Origin: Planctomycetota bacterium
GTDB taxonomy: Bacteria; Planctomycetota; Planctomycetia; Gemmatales; Gemmataceae
DNA: 64,000 nt
Assembly: GCA_016195405.1 (NCBI GenBank)
Contig: JACPZP010000052.1
Location: forward strand, 1-64,000
Direction: 5' to 3'
Part shown: in pieces, positions 26,733 to 35,519 of the stretch
Position numbering within the stretch: position 1 is the first letter of the stretch
How the letters are laid out: every line of letters begins with the position of its first letter
Translations under genes and position numbers: made by a program
The notes under the pieces: model-generated
Told to the model about the DNA's origin: nothing
The model's input: the letters and a program-made list of their open reading frames with translations, nothing else
The model's database searches: none

Positions 26733-29414
26733 TTAACGGGACAACAAACGCCAAAAACGACTCCAGTTCCAAGGGTTGACCAAGCGCCATAGAGCACGGA
26801 GAAAGCCCCGAACGGACCGAAGCTGGGTCAGCACGCGGTGTTTTTGGGAGACAAAAGACTCGGGCCCACCAAAATCTGGCTCCTCGGCGGGACGAGGCGC
26901 CTGCGGCGGCGACGACACCCTTAGAGAAGCGTCGAGGGAGCCTTCTACCATCGCCAGGGCAGCACCTCGAGCGCTCGTGCGCGAGGCGAATTGTTGCAGA
27001 TCGCTCCAGGCTCGATCTGCCAGATCCTGCCCTCGCCGCAGCAATCGTGACCGCAAGCGATCGTCGGCGTAGGCCGCGGACAGACGGAGAACGTTCGCCT
27101 TGCGAAATTCCTGGCCAGCCCAAGCTTCGGTGGGATATTTCAGCTTTTCCGGGTGGTCGAAGTATGGGACCTCGTTTTCTACCATCCAAGAGACATAGTG
27201 AAGAAGACTTGCCCGAGCGTAGGCAAACATGGAATCCAACACCCCAGTCTCAGCCTTGAAGTCGAGATAACGAGCCAGCACGGCCAGGAATACCGTGTAA
27301 GACCATTGCTTTTCCACGTTGAGCAGATCGAGTGCCCAAATATCGTCGGCGGGATGGATCGAGCGCCGAATCAACTGCTCGGCCTTTTGGAGGTAATCGT
27401 GCCGCCCGGTGACGATCCAGGCGTCGAGCAGGGCGTTGATCGAGTTGCCGCTGCCGCGGCCCGGGCCGTGATAGTCGAGCGTCCCGGTGCAACTTGCTAA
27501 TCCCGTAGGGCCGTCGTCGATCAAGCCGAGAACGGTTCTCCGGCCGTCGTCCATGTTCACGACCCAGTCGGCCAGAGAGAGGACGGCTTCGCGAACGCTG
27601 GGGTCGCCGGTAACGAAGTAGTGGGAGAGAAGGCCCGTGGTGAAGTTATGGTTGCTGCTTGGCCCGCCGCCGTAGGAGCGATCGCCTGTCTGGCAGTTGG
27701 CCCGCGAGTAGGTTCGGTGCGTGCAAGTGGCGGCGCTTTTGTAATGGTCCGTGAACCAGAACAGGCCGCCGTTGTATGCCGCCCGGTCGCGGCTCGTATG
27801 GTAGATGTCGATGTCGATTACATGGCGAGCAAGAGCGTCGTGCAATTCCATCCAGCGGGCGTCTCCCGTTCGGAAAAACTGCAACAACGTCCCATAAACA
27901 ACATCGTATTGGTTGTTGTAATGGGATACGGCGGGTTGGGGCCCCTGGTAGAATTCGGCTTCATGGTCTGCGTAGAGTTCGCCGAAATTGCGCCAGCCGT
28001 ACTCGTCAATGATCTCGCGGCGGGCGAAAAAGCTGTTCGGGCCATCCATCACGTCCGCGAGCAATTCTTGCAAGCGATGGTCCGGATCATCGACGGCCGG
28101 GCGCAAATATGGGATTGCGCCTGACTCTGCAACCCATTCTGGAGTCGCAAACGCCCGAGCGGGCGAATCCACCCAATCCAGGGGCGAGGACTCGAAATTC
28201 GCGTCCTTTCCGAAATGAAGCCAAAGCGTGTGGGTTTTTTGCTCTCCGCCTTGGAGTTCGAAATGGTCGCCGAATTGGCCTGGGAACAATCCGATCCTAA
28301 GCGTCTTGCCGTCCGCGCTAAGGGCCTTTGGAAACTGCTGCCAGAACTCCGGGACTGCTACCGTGACCGTGCCGTTCCTTCCGCGAAGGGAAAGCATCGG
28401 GCTGGCGCGCAAGCCCGTGAGAGCTCCGCCGGAATCGAATCCCCGGTATCCCTGGAACGGCAGTGGGACGCGTCCGTGACGGTCTACGTGATTCTTGCTC
28501 TGCCAGTTGGTTCCGCCACTCGATGCCTGGAAGATTTCCAGGGGCCCTTGGCTGGCGCGGGCAGGCTGACCACGCTCCGCCCGCCAGACAATTTCTCCCG
28601 CCGCGTCACTTGCAACGTCAAGCTCCAACGCCAATTCTCGAAACAGAATTGAGCCAGGGTCGCCTAGGTCCCATAGCCCACCGCGATGCTTGGCTCGATT
28701 TGGATTGTGCAGCGTCAAGCGCACGCGGACAAGTCCCGTACCGGCGAAAAAGCAGAGCCGCGCCACGAAGCGGCACGCGGACCGACCTCTAAAATGCCCT
28801 TCAACACGAAGTGTCGCTCGTACTGGTCCTCTTTCCTCAAATGCAACGTGTTCGACTTGCGGCTTCGCAATCCTTCCGTTCGCGTCTTTAAAGACCAAGC
28901 GCGTCGATTCGGACGCGAGCACCTCGTTGCCGGAATGCCCCACGCTTTGAATAGGATTCGAAAATGTCGGATCGATCGAGAAGACTGCCGCGTCTGTGTC
29001 TACGAGAATTTGCTTGCGGTCTTCGCGAATCCTGAGCGTCGATCGCGGCGCTCCAGTCAGCGGCGAGCCGTAGTTGTCGTTGTAGATTTCCCAACGGCTT
29101 TCACCTTCAGGTACATGACCGGGCATGAAATCCAGCAAGAGCCACTTTACACTCCCGTCGGACCAGCGGCACAAGGGGGCAGTCTGTAAAGCGATTCGCA
29201 CCCCTTCCGGATCGAGCATGCACAACGTTGAGGGTTCTACAAGCGCCCCTTTCGGAAATGGGATTCCGAGGGTAAATGGCTGTGCGCCGCTGCGGAAAGG
29301 ACTCTTAATACCCAGCGGCGCCGGCTTTTCCAGGCGGACGGGTTTAGCCCGCTCGTCCTGCAGTGTTAGCGTCAGCGGAGTAGGCAATTCACTTAGACCG
29401 GCAGAGAGCTTCAT
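26733..29414 (-). CDS. YetA/PcRGLX-like exo-polysaccharide lyase (PL26-like)
   Basis: 893 residues from ATG 29414. The frame is open to ATG 29627, but the extra 71 residues match nothing and contain the 24-base repeat also found upstream of two other genes. The family domain starts soon after 29414 with QPFTLGIPFPKGAL and SDGSVKWLLLDF, as in YetA and the exo-rhamnogalacturonan lyase PcRGLX. Middle and C-terminal parts hold a beta-sandwich and an alpha/alpha barrel-like region with HYNNQYDVVYGTLLQF, GGGPSSNHNFTTGLLSHYF and EKQWSYTVFLAVLARYLDF. No signal peptide is evident with either start. It may trim the locus's own polysaccharide; substrate unknown. Upstream gene is the canonical amidotransferase. 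Confidence 0.75.
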   Translation of the reverse strand: MKLSAGLSELPTPLTLTLQDERAKPVRLEKPAPLGIKSPFRSGAQPFTLGIPFPKGALVEPSTLCMLDPEGVRIALQTAPLCRWSDGSVKWLLLDFMPGHVPEGESRWEIYNDNYGSPLTGAPRSTLRIREDRKQILVDTDAAVFSIDPTFSNPIQSVGHSGNEVLASESTRLVFKDANGRIAKPQVEHVAFEERGPVRATLRVEGHFRGRSACRFVARLCFFAGTGLVRVRLTLHNPNRAKHRGGLWDLGDPGSILFRELALELDVASDAAGEIVWRAERGQPARASQGPLEIFQASSGGTNWQSKNHVDRHGRVPLPFQGYRGFDSGGALTGLRASPMLSLRGRNGTVTVAVPEFWQQFPKALSADGKTLRIGLFPGQFGDHFELQGGEQKTHTLWLHFGKDANFESSPLDWVDSPARAFATPEWVAESGAIPYLRPAVDDPDHRLQELLADVMDGPNSFFARREIIDEYGWRNFGELYADHEAEFYQGPQPAVSHYNNQYDVVYGTLLQFFRTGDARWMELHDALARHVIDIDIYHTSRDRAAYNGGLFWFTDHYKSAATCTHRTYSRANCQTGDRSYGGGPSSNHNFTTGLLSHYFVTGDPSVREAVLSLADWVVNMDDGRRTVLGLIDDGPTGLASCTGTLDYHGPGRGSGNSINALLDAWIVTGRHDYLQKAEQLIRRSIHPADDIWALDLLNVEKQWSYTVFLAVLARYLDFKAETGVLDSMFAYARASLLHYVSWMVENEVPYFDHPEKLKYPTEAWAGQEFRKANVLRLSAAYADDRLRSRLLRRGQDLADRAWSDLQQFASRTSARGAALAMVEGSLDASLRVSSPPQAPRPAEEPDFGGPESFVSQKHRVLTQLRSVRGFLRALWRLVNPWNWSRFWRLLSR

Positions 29415-29435
29415 TACCTGTTGTTTGTCCGCAGC

Positions 29436-29460
29436 GCGCAGACTCCGTCCCGGTGGGTTG
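29436..29460 (-). repeat. 24-base repeat, copy 1
   Basis: Plus-strand text starts GCGCAGACTCCGTCCC and ends GGTGGGTT. It differs from copy 2 (54826-54849) at one of 24 bases. It lies 22 bases upstream of ATG 29414 on the minus strand. Confidence 0.6.
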
Positions 29461-29680
29461 ACTGAAATTAGATCAAGCGAGAACGCCCCGGATGAGGCGT
29501 CATTGCGAATTCTTGCGAGAGGTGGTGTGAAGAGCAAACCGCGGGCCACGCCCATTTTCTCGGACAGGATCGCCACATCTCCTGTCTGGAAAACAGGTTG
29601 CAAACCGAACAAAACCTCTCTGCCCATGGCAGGTCGAGTCGAGAGGTTTACAGAATTCGCAAGAAACTTCGACGCCCTGT

Positions 29681-31657
29681 CTACTTAGGTTGACACTCGA
29701 CCCGCGGATTCGTTTTGTGCAAGTACGATGGTGGACTGCCGTAATAAACGTCCGAAGTATTCCTGTTCGGCCTATGGAACCTCTCTAACCACGCCGCGAG
29801 CATTAGCAACGACCACAGAATTTGGCCGTGATGTCCCGTGCCGGACAGGTGACGGCGAAACAGCTTGTCCACCTCGACGGAGTTCAAGACGGTTTGCACT
29901 CTGGATTTTGAATCGAGCACTGCCGACTCGAAGACGGGCTTTAGGGGTCCGCGTAGCCACGCATCGATTGGAATCTCGAACCCTTGCTTCGGCCGCCAAA
30001 GCACGTCGCTTGGCAACCGGCGCTCAAATGCCTTCTTGAAGATCCACTTCGTTTGCCGTTCGTGGACCTTCCACTTCGAAGGAATGCGGGCGGCCAACTC
30101 CAAGACCTCGTGGTCCAAAAGCGGAGGCCTTACCTCCAGCCCGTTGGCCATGCTCGCCCGATCGACCTTGACCAGGAAGTCGTCCGGGAGAATCAACTCG
30201 GTGTCGGCGGTGATCATTCCTGCCAGCGGATCGCCGGGATCGGCTCGGTCAAATGCTTCGCAAAGCGCCGCCTCCGGTTGGTGGCCGTTCAGCGACCCGA
30301 ACAGGTCAGGCGATAAGAGTCGGCGGCGCAGCGGCATTCGGCACCAGCTCAGCGTATTCGCGTAAGCGGCTGCCGGCGGCAGCGACAGGTTGGTAAGCAA
30401 CGTCTTGGCCCGCAGAGGCCGCGGCAGGAAGTCGGCTTTGGGCCAGATGCGTCCCAGGGGCCCCAGCAAGCCGCGCCGAAGCCAGCTGGGCAAGAACGAG
30501 CGCAGGGCGGCTTCTCTTAGATCGTGCCCATAGCGTGAATATCCGCCGAAGGCCTCGTCGCCGCCATCTCCCGAAAGTACGACTTTGACATGCCGGCTCG
30601 CCATTTGTGACACGAGAAACGTGGGAATGGCCGAGGCGTCCGCGAATGGCTCGTCATAGAAATACGACAGGTCCTCGATCAGTCGCACCGCGTCAGGCGT
30701 GACGATCTCTTCCCGGTGCACCGTGCCGAATCGCTTCGCGGTTTGCCGGGCGAACGGCAACTCGCTGAACGCTTCCTCGTGAAAGCCGATGGAAAACGTC
30801 TGAATCGGCTCGTTCGCACCGCCCGCCGCGCACGCAACGACCGCCGAGGAGTCGACCCCGCCGCTGAGAAACGCGCCCACCGGCACGTCGGCCAACAAAT
30901 GAAGACGCACGGCCTCTTCCACTTTGGCTTCGATGGCCTCTTGCCATTGCGCCGCCGTGGCGACAGGATCGGGCTGAAAGACCAGCCGCCAGTAGCGGCG
31001 CGGCGCTGCATGCCAATCGTTGGCGTGAATCGTAAGCACATGTGCCGGCGCGAGCTTGGCGAATCCCTTGAAGATCGCGCGCGTTCCAGAAACCATGCCA
31101 AACGTCAAAAAATCTTCCAGCGCGCAACTGTCGAGTTCACAAGGAATGTCGTTGTGGGCGAGAATCGCCTTCAGTTCCGAACCGAACACGAACTTCTCGC
31201 CGTCGCGGAAGTAGTAAAGCGGCTTGATGCCGACGCGGTCCCGCGCCAGAAGCAAACGATCCTGCCTGCGATCCCAAAGTGCGAAGGCGAACATGCCGCG
31301 CAAGCGCTCGCAAAGGCGGTCGCCCATTTCTTCGTAGAGGTGGACAATCATCTCAATGTCGCCCTGGGTACGAAAACGATGGCCGCGGCCTTCGAGTTCT
31401 TTCCGCAGGCTGAGATAATTGTAAATCTCACCATTGCACATCACCTGGATGGAGCCGTCCTCGTTGCCGATGGGCTGATCGCCGGTGTTGAGATCAATGA
31501 TGGCCAGCCGGCGATGGACCAGGCCCGTGCCGGGCGCATCGAGAAACCCCTCGCCGTCGGGACCACGATGCGCGAGACGATCGCCCATGGCCTTGAGCGA
31601 CGAAGGCTCGACGCGGCGGTTGCGATCTCGATAGAAAACGCCCGCTATTCCGCACAT
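29681..31657 (-). CDS. asnB: Asparagine synthase (glutamine-hydrolysing), exosortase-associated amidotransferase
   Basis: 658 residues from ATG 31657, since mature class II amidotransferases begin at Cys2 and the frame reads MCGIAGVFYRD there; upstream open frame is discarded. Glutaminase domain (1 to about 200): Cys2, RGPDGEG, CNGEIYNY, DRVGIKPLYY. Synthetase domain: FLSGGVDSSAVVACA is an intact PP-loop, and LSGDGGDEAFGGYSRY is canonical. It would amidate a carboxylate with ammonia from glutamine; in exosortase loci the substrate is thought to be a sugar uronate of the polysaccharide rather than free Asp. Overlaps the hexapeptide acetyltransferase by 13 bases. Sister of the aberrant copy at 21198. 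Confidence 0.93.
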   Translation of the reverse strand: MCGIAGVFYRDRNRRVEPSSLKAMGDRLAHRGPDGEGFLDAPGTGLVHRRLAIIDLNTGDQPIGNEDGSIQVMCNGEIYNYLSLRKELEGRGHRFRTQGDIEMIVHLYEEMGDRLCERLRGMFAFALWDRRQDRLLLARDRVGIKPLYYFRDGEKFVFGSELKAILAHNDIPCELDSCALEDFLTFGMVSGTRAIFKGFAKLAPAHVLTIHANDWHAAPRRYWRLVFQPDPVATAAQWQEAIEAKVEEAVRLHLLADVPVGAFLSGGVDSSAVVACAAGGANEPIQTFSIGFHEEAFSELPFARQTAKRFGTVHREEIVTPDAVRLIEDLSYFYDEPFADASAIPTFLVSQMASRHVKVVLSGDGGDEAFGGYSRYGHDLREAALRSFLPSWLRRGLLGPLGRIWPKADFLPRPLRAKTLLTNLSLPPAAAYANTLSWCRMPLRRRLLSPDLFGSLNGHQPEAALCEAFDRADPGDPLAGMITADTELILPDDFLVKVDRASMANGLEVRPPLLDHEVLELAARIPSKWKVHERQTKWIFKKAFERRLPSDVLWRPKQGFEIPIDAWLRGPLKPVFESAVLDSKSRVQTVLNSVEVDKLFRRHLSGTGHHGQILWSLLMLAAWLERFHRPNRNTSDVYYGSPPSYLHKTNPRVECQPK

Positions 31658-32268
31658 GCCACTGCCTCCGTCTTCCTTGGGGAACTTTCGTTCCGGTAGC
31701 GCAAGATCCGCGCCGGCGACCCAACAGCGACGGCGTAATCCGGGATGGGCTTGGCGACGACCGATCCCGCGCCGATCACACAATGCTCGCCGACGTCCGC
31801 GAGCACTACAGCGCGATCGCCGATCCAGGTATCACGCCCGATCGCGATGGGCGGCCAGGTCCCCTTTTGCTCGCGCATCGGAATATCCAGGCGATCCGTG
31901 CCGTGTTGGCCGCCGCCATTGGCGATGGATACGTGCGAACCAATCAGGACGTCATCTGCCAGAGTGACGTCGCCCAGGCAGCAAAAGGCCCCCACATAGA
32001 CGGAGCGGCCAACCGCAGCCGTGGAATGCGAGAAAATCGTCCCAAAACCAATGCAGGCATCAAGCCCACAACGAGGCAACACCAGGCGATAAAACGCCCA
32101 GCGAAGATAAACACCAGGTAGTCCCGGGAACAATGAGAAAAACTGCGACCAGCCGGAAAACGCCTTTTGACGCCCAATCATAAGGCTGCCAAGCTGAAAG
32201 CACAGCCAAAAGGGAAGGACAATCAAAAGCGCCAAGCCGTAACAACCAATTTTGATCAGCTTCTTCAT
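31645..32268 (-). CDS. Hexapeptide (left-handed beta-helix) acetyltransferase, membrane-anchored
   Basis: 207 residues. N-terminal hydrophobic segment ALLIVLPFWLCFQLGSLMIG anchors it in the membrane. From about residue 70 the hexapeptide rungs appear: CIGFGTIFSHSTAAVGRSVY, CLGDVTLADDVLIGSHVSIA, and IGRDTWIGDRAVVLADVGEH CVIGAGSVV, with HGTDR in the loop. Fits O-acetyltransferases of the CapG/WcaF type acting on sugars. Start ATG 32268 overlaps the upstream glycosyltransferase stop by four bases, and its end overlaps asnB by 13 bases, so a tightly coupled set. Confidence 0.88.
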   Translation of the reverse strand: MKKLIKIGCYGLALLIVLPFWLCFQLGSLMIGRQKAFSGWSQFFSLFPGLPGVYLRWAFYRLVLPRCGLDACIGFGTIFSHSTAAVGRSVYVGAFCCLGDVTLADDVLIGSHVSIANGGGQHGTDRLDIPMREQKGTWPPIAIGRDTWIGDRAVVLADVGEHCVIGAGSVVAKPIPDYAVAVGSPARILRYRNESSPRKTEAVACAE

Positions 32269-33326
32269 GAAACAACCGCTGGCAACGGCTTTTTATTCCA
32301 CTGTCCCAACACTCTGGCAACGGGCGTCACCAATTCATCCCAACGGTATCGATCGGCTTCTGCCCGCGCCGCGCGGTTTCGAACTTCCGTCGGGAGCGCG
32401 AGAAGTTGCTCAATCGCGTTTGCCAGGCACGGCGCCGTCCGCGACTCCAGGATCAACCCCGCTGCGCTATCCGTCGGCCGGAGTTCACGGAAATAGGGCA
32501 AGTCGCTCATGATCACCGAGAGGCCCAAAGTCCAGGCGGCCAAGAGCGCGCCGCTTCCGGTGATGTTCTGGTAGGGCAGCAGGATCACGTCGCAAGCCTG
32601 GACCATCTCCGCGTATTCCGCATCGTTCAGGCGCCTCGGGACAAACAGGATCTCGGGGCACGATCCAATTAACTCGCAGATCCGGGCGCGGTAGGATTCG
32701 TCGAGGCACGGGCCGGCGATCAACAGGCGGACTCGGCCGCCCAGTTTCTTCACCGCTTCCATCGCGAGTTCATGACCGCGGTAGGGCCTGACGCCACCTA
32801 CCAGACCACAGATCGGGACGCTGCCGGTTAACCCCAAGCGCCCCCGCACCTTCGCTGAACTACGGCCCTGGGCGTAGAAGCCGTCGAAGTTTCCGTGCGG
32901 CATGTGGACAATTTCACCAGAAGGATGGTAGGTGCCTTGGATATATTCCTCGGACCAGCGGCTATGTACGATGATCAGGTCGGCTGCGCGTGCCACCGAC
33001 CGGAAACCAAACCGATCTCCCCATTTGCCCCCTTCGTGCTCGGCATGATTGTGAACGGTCCAGATGATCCGCTTACCCAGGCGCTTGGCGAAGCGGCAAT
33101 AATTGCGCACCCCGACGACGGCCCGTATCCGTTTGAACAGCGACGAACCAGCCCAGAGGTGCTCGAGCCAGTTGAAATGAATTGCATCAATGCTGTCCGC
33201 ATTCTCCCCGAGCGAACGATTCGAGAACTCCATGCCGGGCTCGATCACGATGCCGTACGCGCGCATCGCTCGAGCGAATAGTTCTTGATAGGGGTGCCAG
33301 CCCGCCGGAAAGGACACGATTCGCAT
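32265..33326 (-). CDS. GT-B glycosyltransferase (GumK/GT4-like)
   Basis: 353 residues. N-terminal half begins MRIVSFPAGWHPYQELFARA and has WTVHNHAEHEG, then a linker, and the C-terminal donor half has VGGVRPYRGHELAMEAV and ILLPYQNITGSGALLAAWTLG. A standard EX7E is not obvious, so it sits near the edge of GT4; the Asn-Ile-Thr-Gly-Ser-Gly loop is typical of GumK-like and related enzymes. Cytoplasmic face. Starts two bases after the GT2 gene upstream and overlaps the acetyltransferase downstream. Donor unknown. Confidence 0.82.
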   Translation of the reverse strand: MRIVSFPAGWHPYQELFARAMRAYGIVIEPGMEFSNRSLGENADSIDAIHFNWLEHLWAGSSLFKRIRAVVGVRNYCRFAKRLGKRIIWTVHNHAEHEGGKWGDRFGFRSVARAADLIIVHSRWSEEYIQGTYHPSGEIVHMPHGNFDGFYAQGRSSAKVRGRLGLTGSVPICGLVGGVRPYRGHELAMEAVKKLGGRVRLLIAGPCLDESYRARICELIGSCPEILFVPRRLNDAEYAEMVQACDVILLPYQNITGSGALLAAWTLGLSVIMSDLPYFRELRPTDSAAGLILESRTAPCLANAIEQLLALPTEVRNRAARAEADRYRWDELVTPVARVLGQWNKKPLPAVVS

Positions 33327-33328
33327 GA

Positions 33329-34489
33329 CTAACGACTCGATGACGCGGAGACGGGGCTGCGCGATCGCTCTAAATGATTGTTTTCAGCAACGTGGGGTGC
33401 TCGCCCACAGTCATTCAACGGGCGTTTCCCTCGCTGGGACTGACCGAAGGTCAAAAAGCCGAAGGGCTTTCTCACGTACTTGAGCATCGCAATTTCGTCG
33501 TCTGAAAACCAATGACTCATTGCAAATACAAGTGCTTCGCGAAGCTCGGAGCGCACGGGGTTCCGAAATGCCCAGAGCCAGCGAACAAGATGCTGGTAGC
33601 AGCGAACGTTTTCCCACCAGGAAAGCCGAGCCCGGCTGACCGCATGAAAGAATGCGCTGGCTCTTTGCAGAATGGGCAGGATCAGTTTTCCGGCCTGGTC
33701 GGGATCGAAGACCAAAGTTCTGTCGCGGTAATCCGTGTAGCGTCTGGTATTCTGCAAAAGGTGATCGCGCCGTGAGAAAAGGACATCGGGAATCAACTGA
33801 AATCGTCCCCTCAAGATCATCTCGGCCAACAAGACTTCGTCGGAAGCGGCAAAGCCCCCATGCAGGCGGGTTCGCTTTAGCACTTCCCTCCTCATCAACC
33901 CGAATATTGCCTCGCATTGTTGGTTCGAACGGAGCAGGCACCTCAAGCGCTCGGTGCGGCTATCGGACGTCCCGTCATTCTTGAGATCGGTGCGGCCCGT
34001 TTCTGTTCCATCCTCGTCTATGGAAGCGGAGTTTGTATAACAAAGGACCGCTCCGCTGTCACGATCCAAAGCCTTGACACAAGAAGCAACATATTCCTTG
34101 TGCAAGATGTCATCATGGCCAAGCCACATTACATAGCGACCGTTTGACAACCAAAACGCCCTATTGTGATTCCACGCCAATCCTCGATTCTTCGCGCATC
34201 CGAAGTAGCGCACGCGCCGGTCTTGCGACGCCAATTCCCGGCAGATGCATTCGGTCGGGTCCGTCGAAGCGTTGTCCGAAATCACCAACTCCCAATCCTC
34301 ATAAGACTGCTCCATGACCGACCTAATTGCGTTGCGGACATAATTCGCGCCGTTATAGACTGGAAGGCAGATCGACACCTTCGGCGGAACTTCCGCTCGG
34401 CTCGCTATGAGACTTTCACTGTTTGTTGATTGCATCCGTGGTTTACGCATACATTTCTCAAACCATGAAACCTGACCGCCGGGCGACAT
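33329..34489 (-). CDS. Family 2 glycosyltransferase
   Basis: 386 residues; ATG 34489 used, Met at 34450 or 34435 also possible because the GT-A fold begins only at about residue 37 with KVSICLPVYNGANYVRNAIR. EDWELVISDNASTDPT and the metal-binding GHDD in MWLGHDDILHKEYV are GT2 signatures. The C-terminal about 130 residues are an unrecognised tail with WWENVRCYQHLVRWLWAF, possibly membrane-contacting. One of two adjacent GT2 genes. Cytoplasmic; adds one sugar to the lipid-linked repeat. Confidence 0.9.
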   Translation of the reverse strand: MSPGGQVSWFEKCMRKPRMQSTNSESLIASRAEVPPKVSICLPVYNGANYVRNAIRSVMEQSYEDWELVISDNASTDPTECICRELASQDRRVRYFGCAKNRGLAWNHNRAFWLSNGRYVMWLGHDDILHKEYVASCVKALDRDSGAVLCYTNSASIDEDGTETGRTDLKNDGTSDSRTERLRCLLRSNQQCEAIFGLMRREVLKRTRLHGGFAASDEVLLAEMILRGRFQLIPDVLFSRRDHLLQNTRRYTDYRDRTLVFDPDQAGKLILPILQRASAFFHAVSRARLSWWENVRCYQHLVRWLWAFRNPVRSELREALVFAMSHWFSDDEIAMLKYVRKPFGFLTFGQSQRGKRPLNDCGRAPHVAENNHLERSRSPVSASSSR

Positions 34490-34498
34490 AAGTGTATT

Positions 34499-35440
34499 TC
34501 AGCATTCGGCGCCGTGCGCTTCAACCCGTGAGTTGTCTAACGCGGGCGAGGGAAAAGCATCGCGACGCGTCCGGGGCGACAAGTGCGAATGACACGGTGC
34601 ATAACTTCGTGCCGCTCGAAAGTACCAGTGTGCCATGCGTGCATCTCCTGCGTCCAAATTTGCATTGCCTGCTTGGGATGCCAGGTCGGCCATCCGCCGA
34701 CAAATCCGCGCCGCGCCCAATTGCTTCCAAAGACTAGGATCTGCTTGAAGGGCCTTGCTCAATACATAAAACTCGTCTTGAAGCATGGCGCGCCGATTGA
34801 GACTATTGTTCGCGCCGTGGTAGCGGTAAAGCGCCAAGGGTTTCCTGACATAGGCCAACGGATAGCGCCGCGCAATTCGAAGCCACAAGTCCAGATCTTC
34901 TGTAGAAGCTCCGCGAATTCTCTCATCGAAAGTTCCAATCTCTTGGATGCACGAACGGGTCACCAGCACCGTTGAAGTGGTCAGACAATTCCCCCAAAAG
35001 AATTCCGTGTAACAGCAACCTGATAACCGTTCTCGGGCGCGGTAGACGTAGGTTCGCTCGCCCGCTGGTTCGTGGACGTGAAATACATCGGTATGCACCA
35101 GACCGGCATCCGGGTGAGCGCGCAGGCACTGCCATTGCTCAGACAGTTTTTCCGGCAACCATTGGTCGTCGGCGTCCAAAAATGCGATCAAATCGCCTTT
35201 AGCCTCTTGAATGCCGCGATTTCTCGCCTTAGACACGCCGCCTTTTGCTTGATGGACGTAGCGTATGCGATGCGACCAACGGCTTAACCGTTCTTTCGTA
35301 TTATCGGATGAGCCATCATCCACGACGACTACCTCGAGCGGCGTATAGCTCTGGGAAAGCGCCGTGGTCACTGCCATGGCAACATACGGCGCGCAGTTGT
35401 ACGTCGGGATGATCACGCTGAGGAGCGGATTGTCGTTCAC
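34499..35440 (-). CDS. Family 2 glycosyltransferase
   Basis: 313 residues from GTG 35440. LLSVIIPTYNCAPYVAMAV opens the GT-A fold; EVVVVDDGSSDNT binds the nucleotide; IAFLDADDQWLPEKL is the DxD metal site; GASTEDLDLWLRIARRYPLA follows as usual. The C-terminus after about residue 250 is short and basic. Lies nine bases upstream of another GT2 gene and about 80 bases after the Wzt-like ATPase. Cytoplasmic; donor unknown. Confidence 0.9.
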   Translation of the reverse strand: MNDNPLLSVIIPTYNCAPYVAMAVTTALSQSYTPLEVVVVDDGSSDNTKERLSRWSHRIRYVHQAKGGVSKARNRGIQEAKGDLIAFLDADDQWLPEKLSEQWQCLRAHPDAGLVHTDVFHVHEPAGERTYVYRARERLSGCCYTEFFWGNCLTTSTVLVTRSCIQEIGTFDERIRGASTEDLDLWLRIARRYPLAYVRKPLALYRYHGANNSLNRRAMLQDEFYVLSKALQADPSLWKQLGAARICRRMADLASQAGNANLDAGDARMAHWYFRAARSYAPCHSHLSPRTRRDAFPSPALDNSRVEAHGAEC

Positions 35441-35519
35441 GTTTGTATCCGGGATGTAAGAAAGGCACTGTAAGAAAGCGGCGCCGGTTCTCGTCCGGGC
35501 AGAAGCGCTTTCGATTCGC

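Noticed and set aside
31658..31783. N-terminal extension of the canonical asparagine synthase
   Set aside because: Class II amidotransferases need Cys2 right after the initiator Met, which fits the start at 31657.
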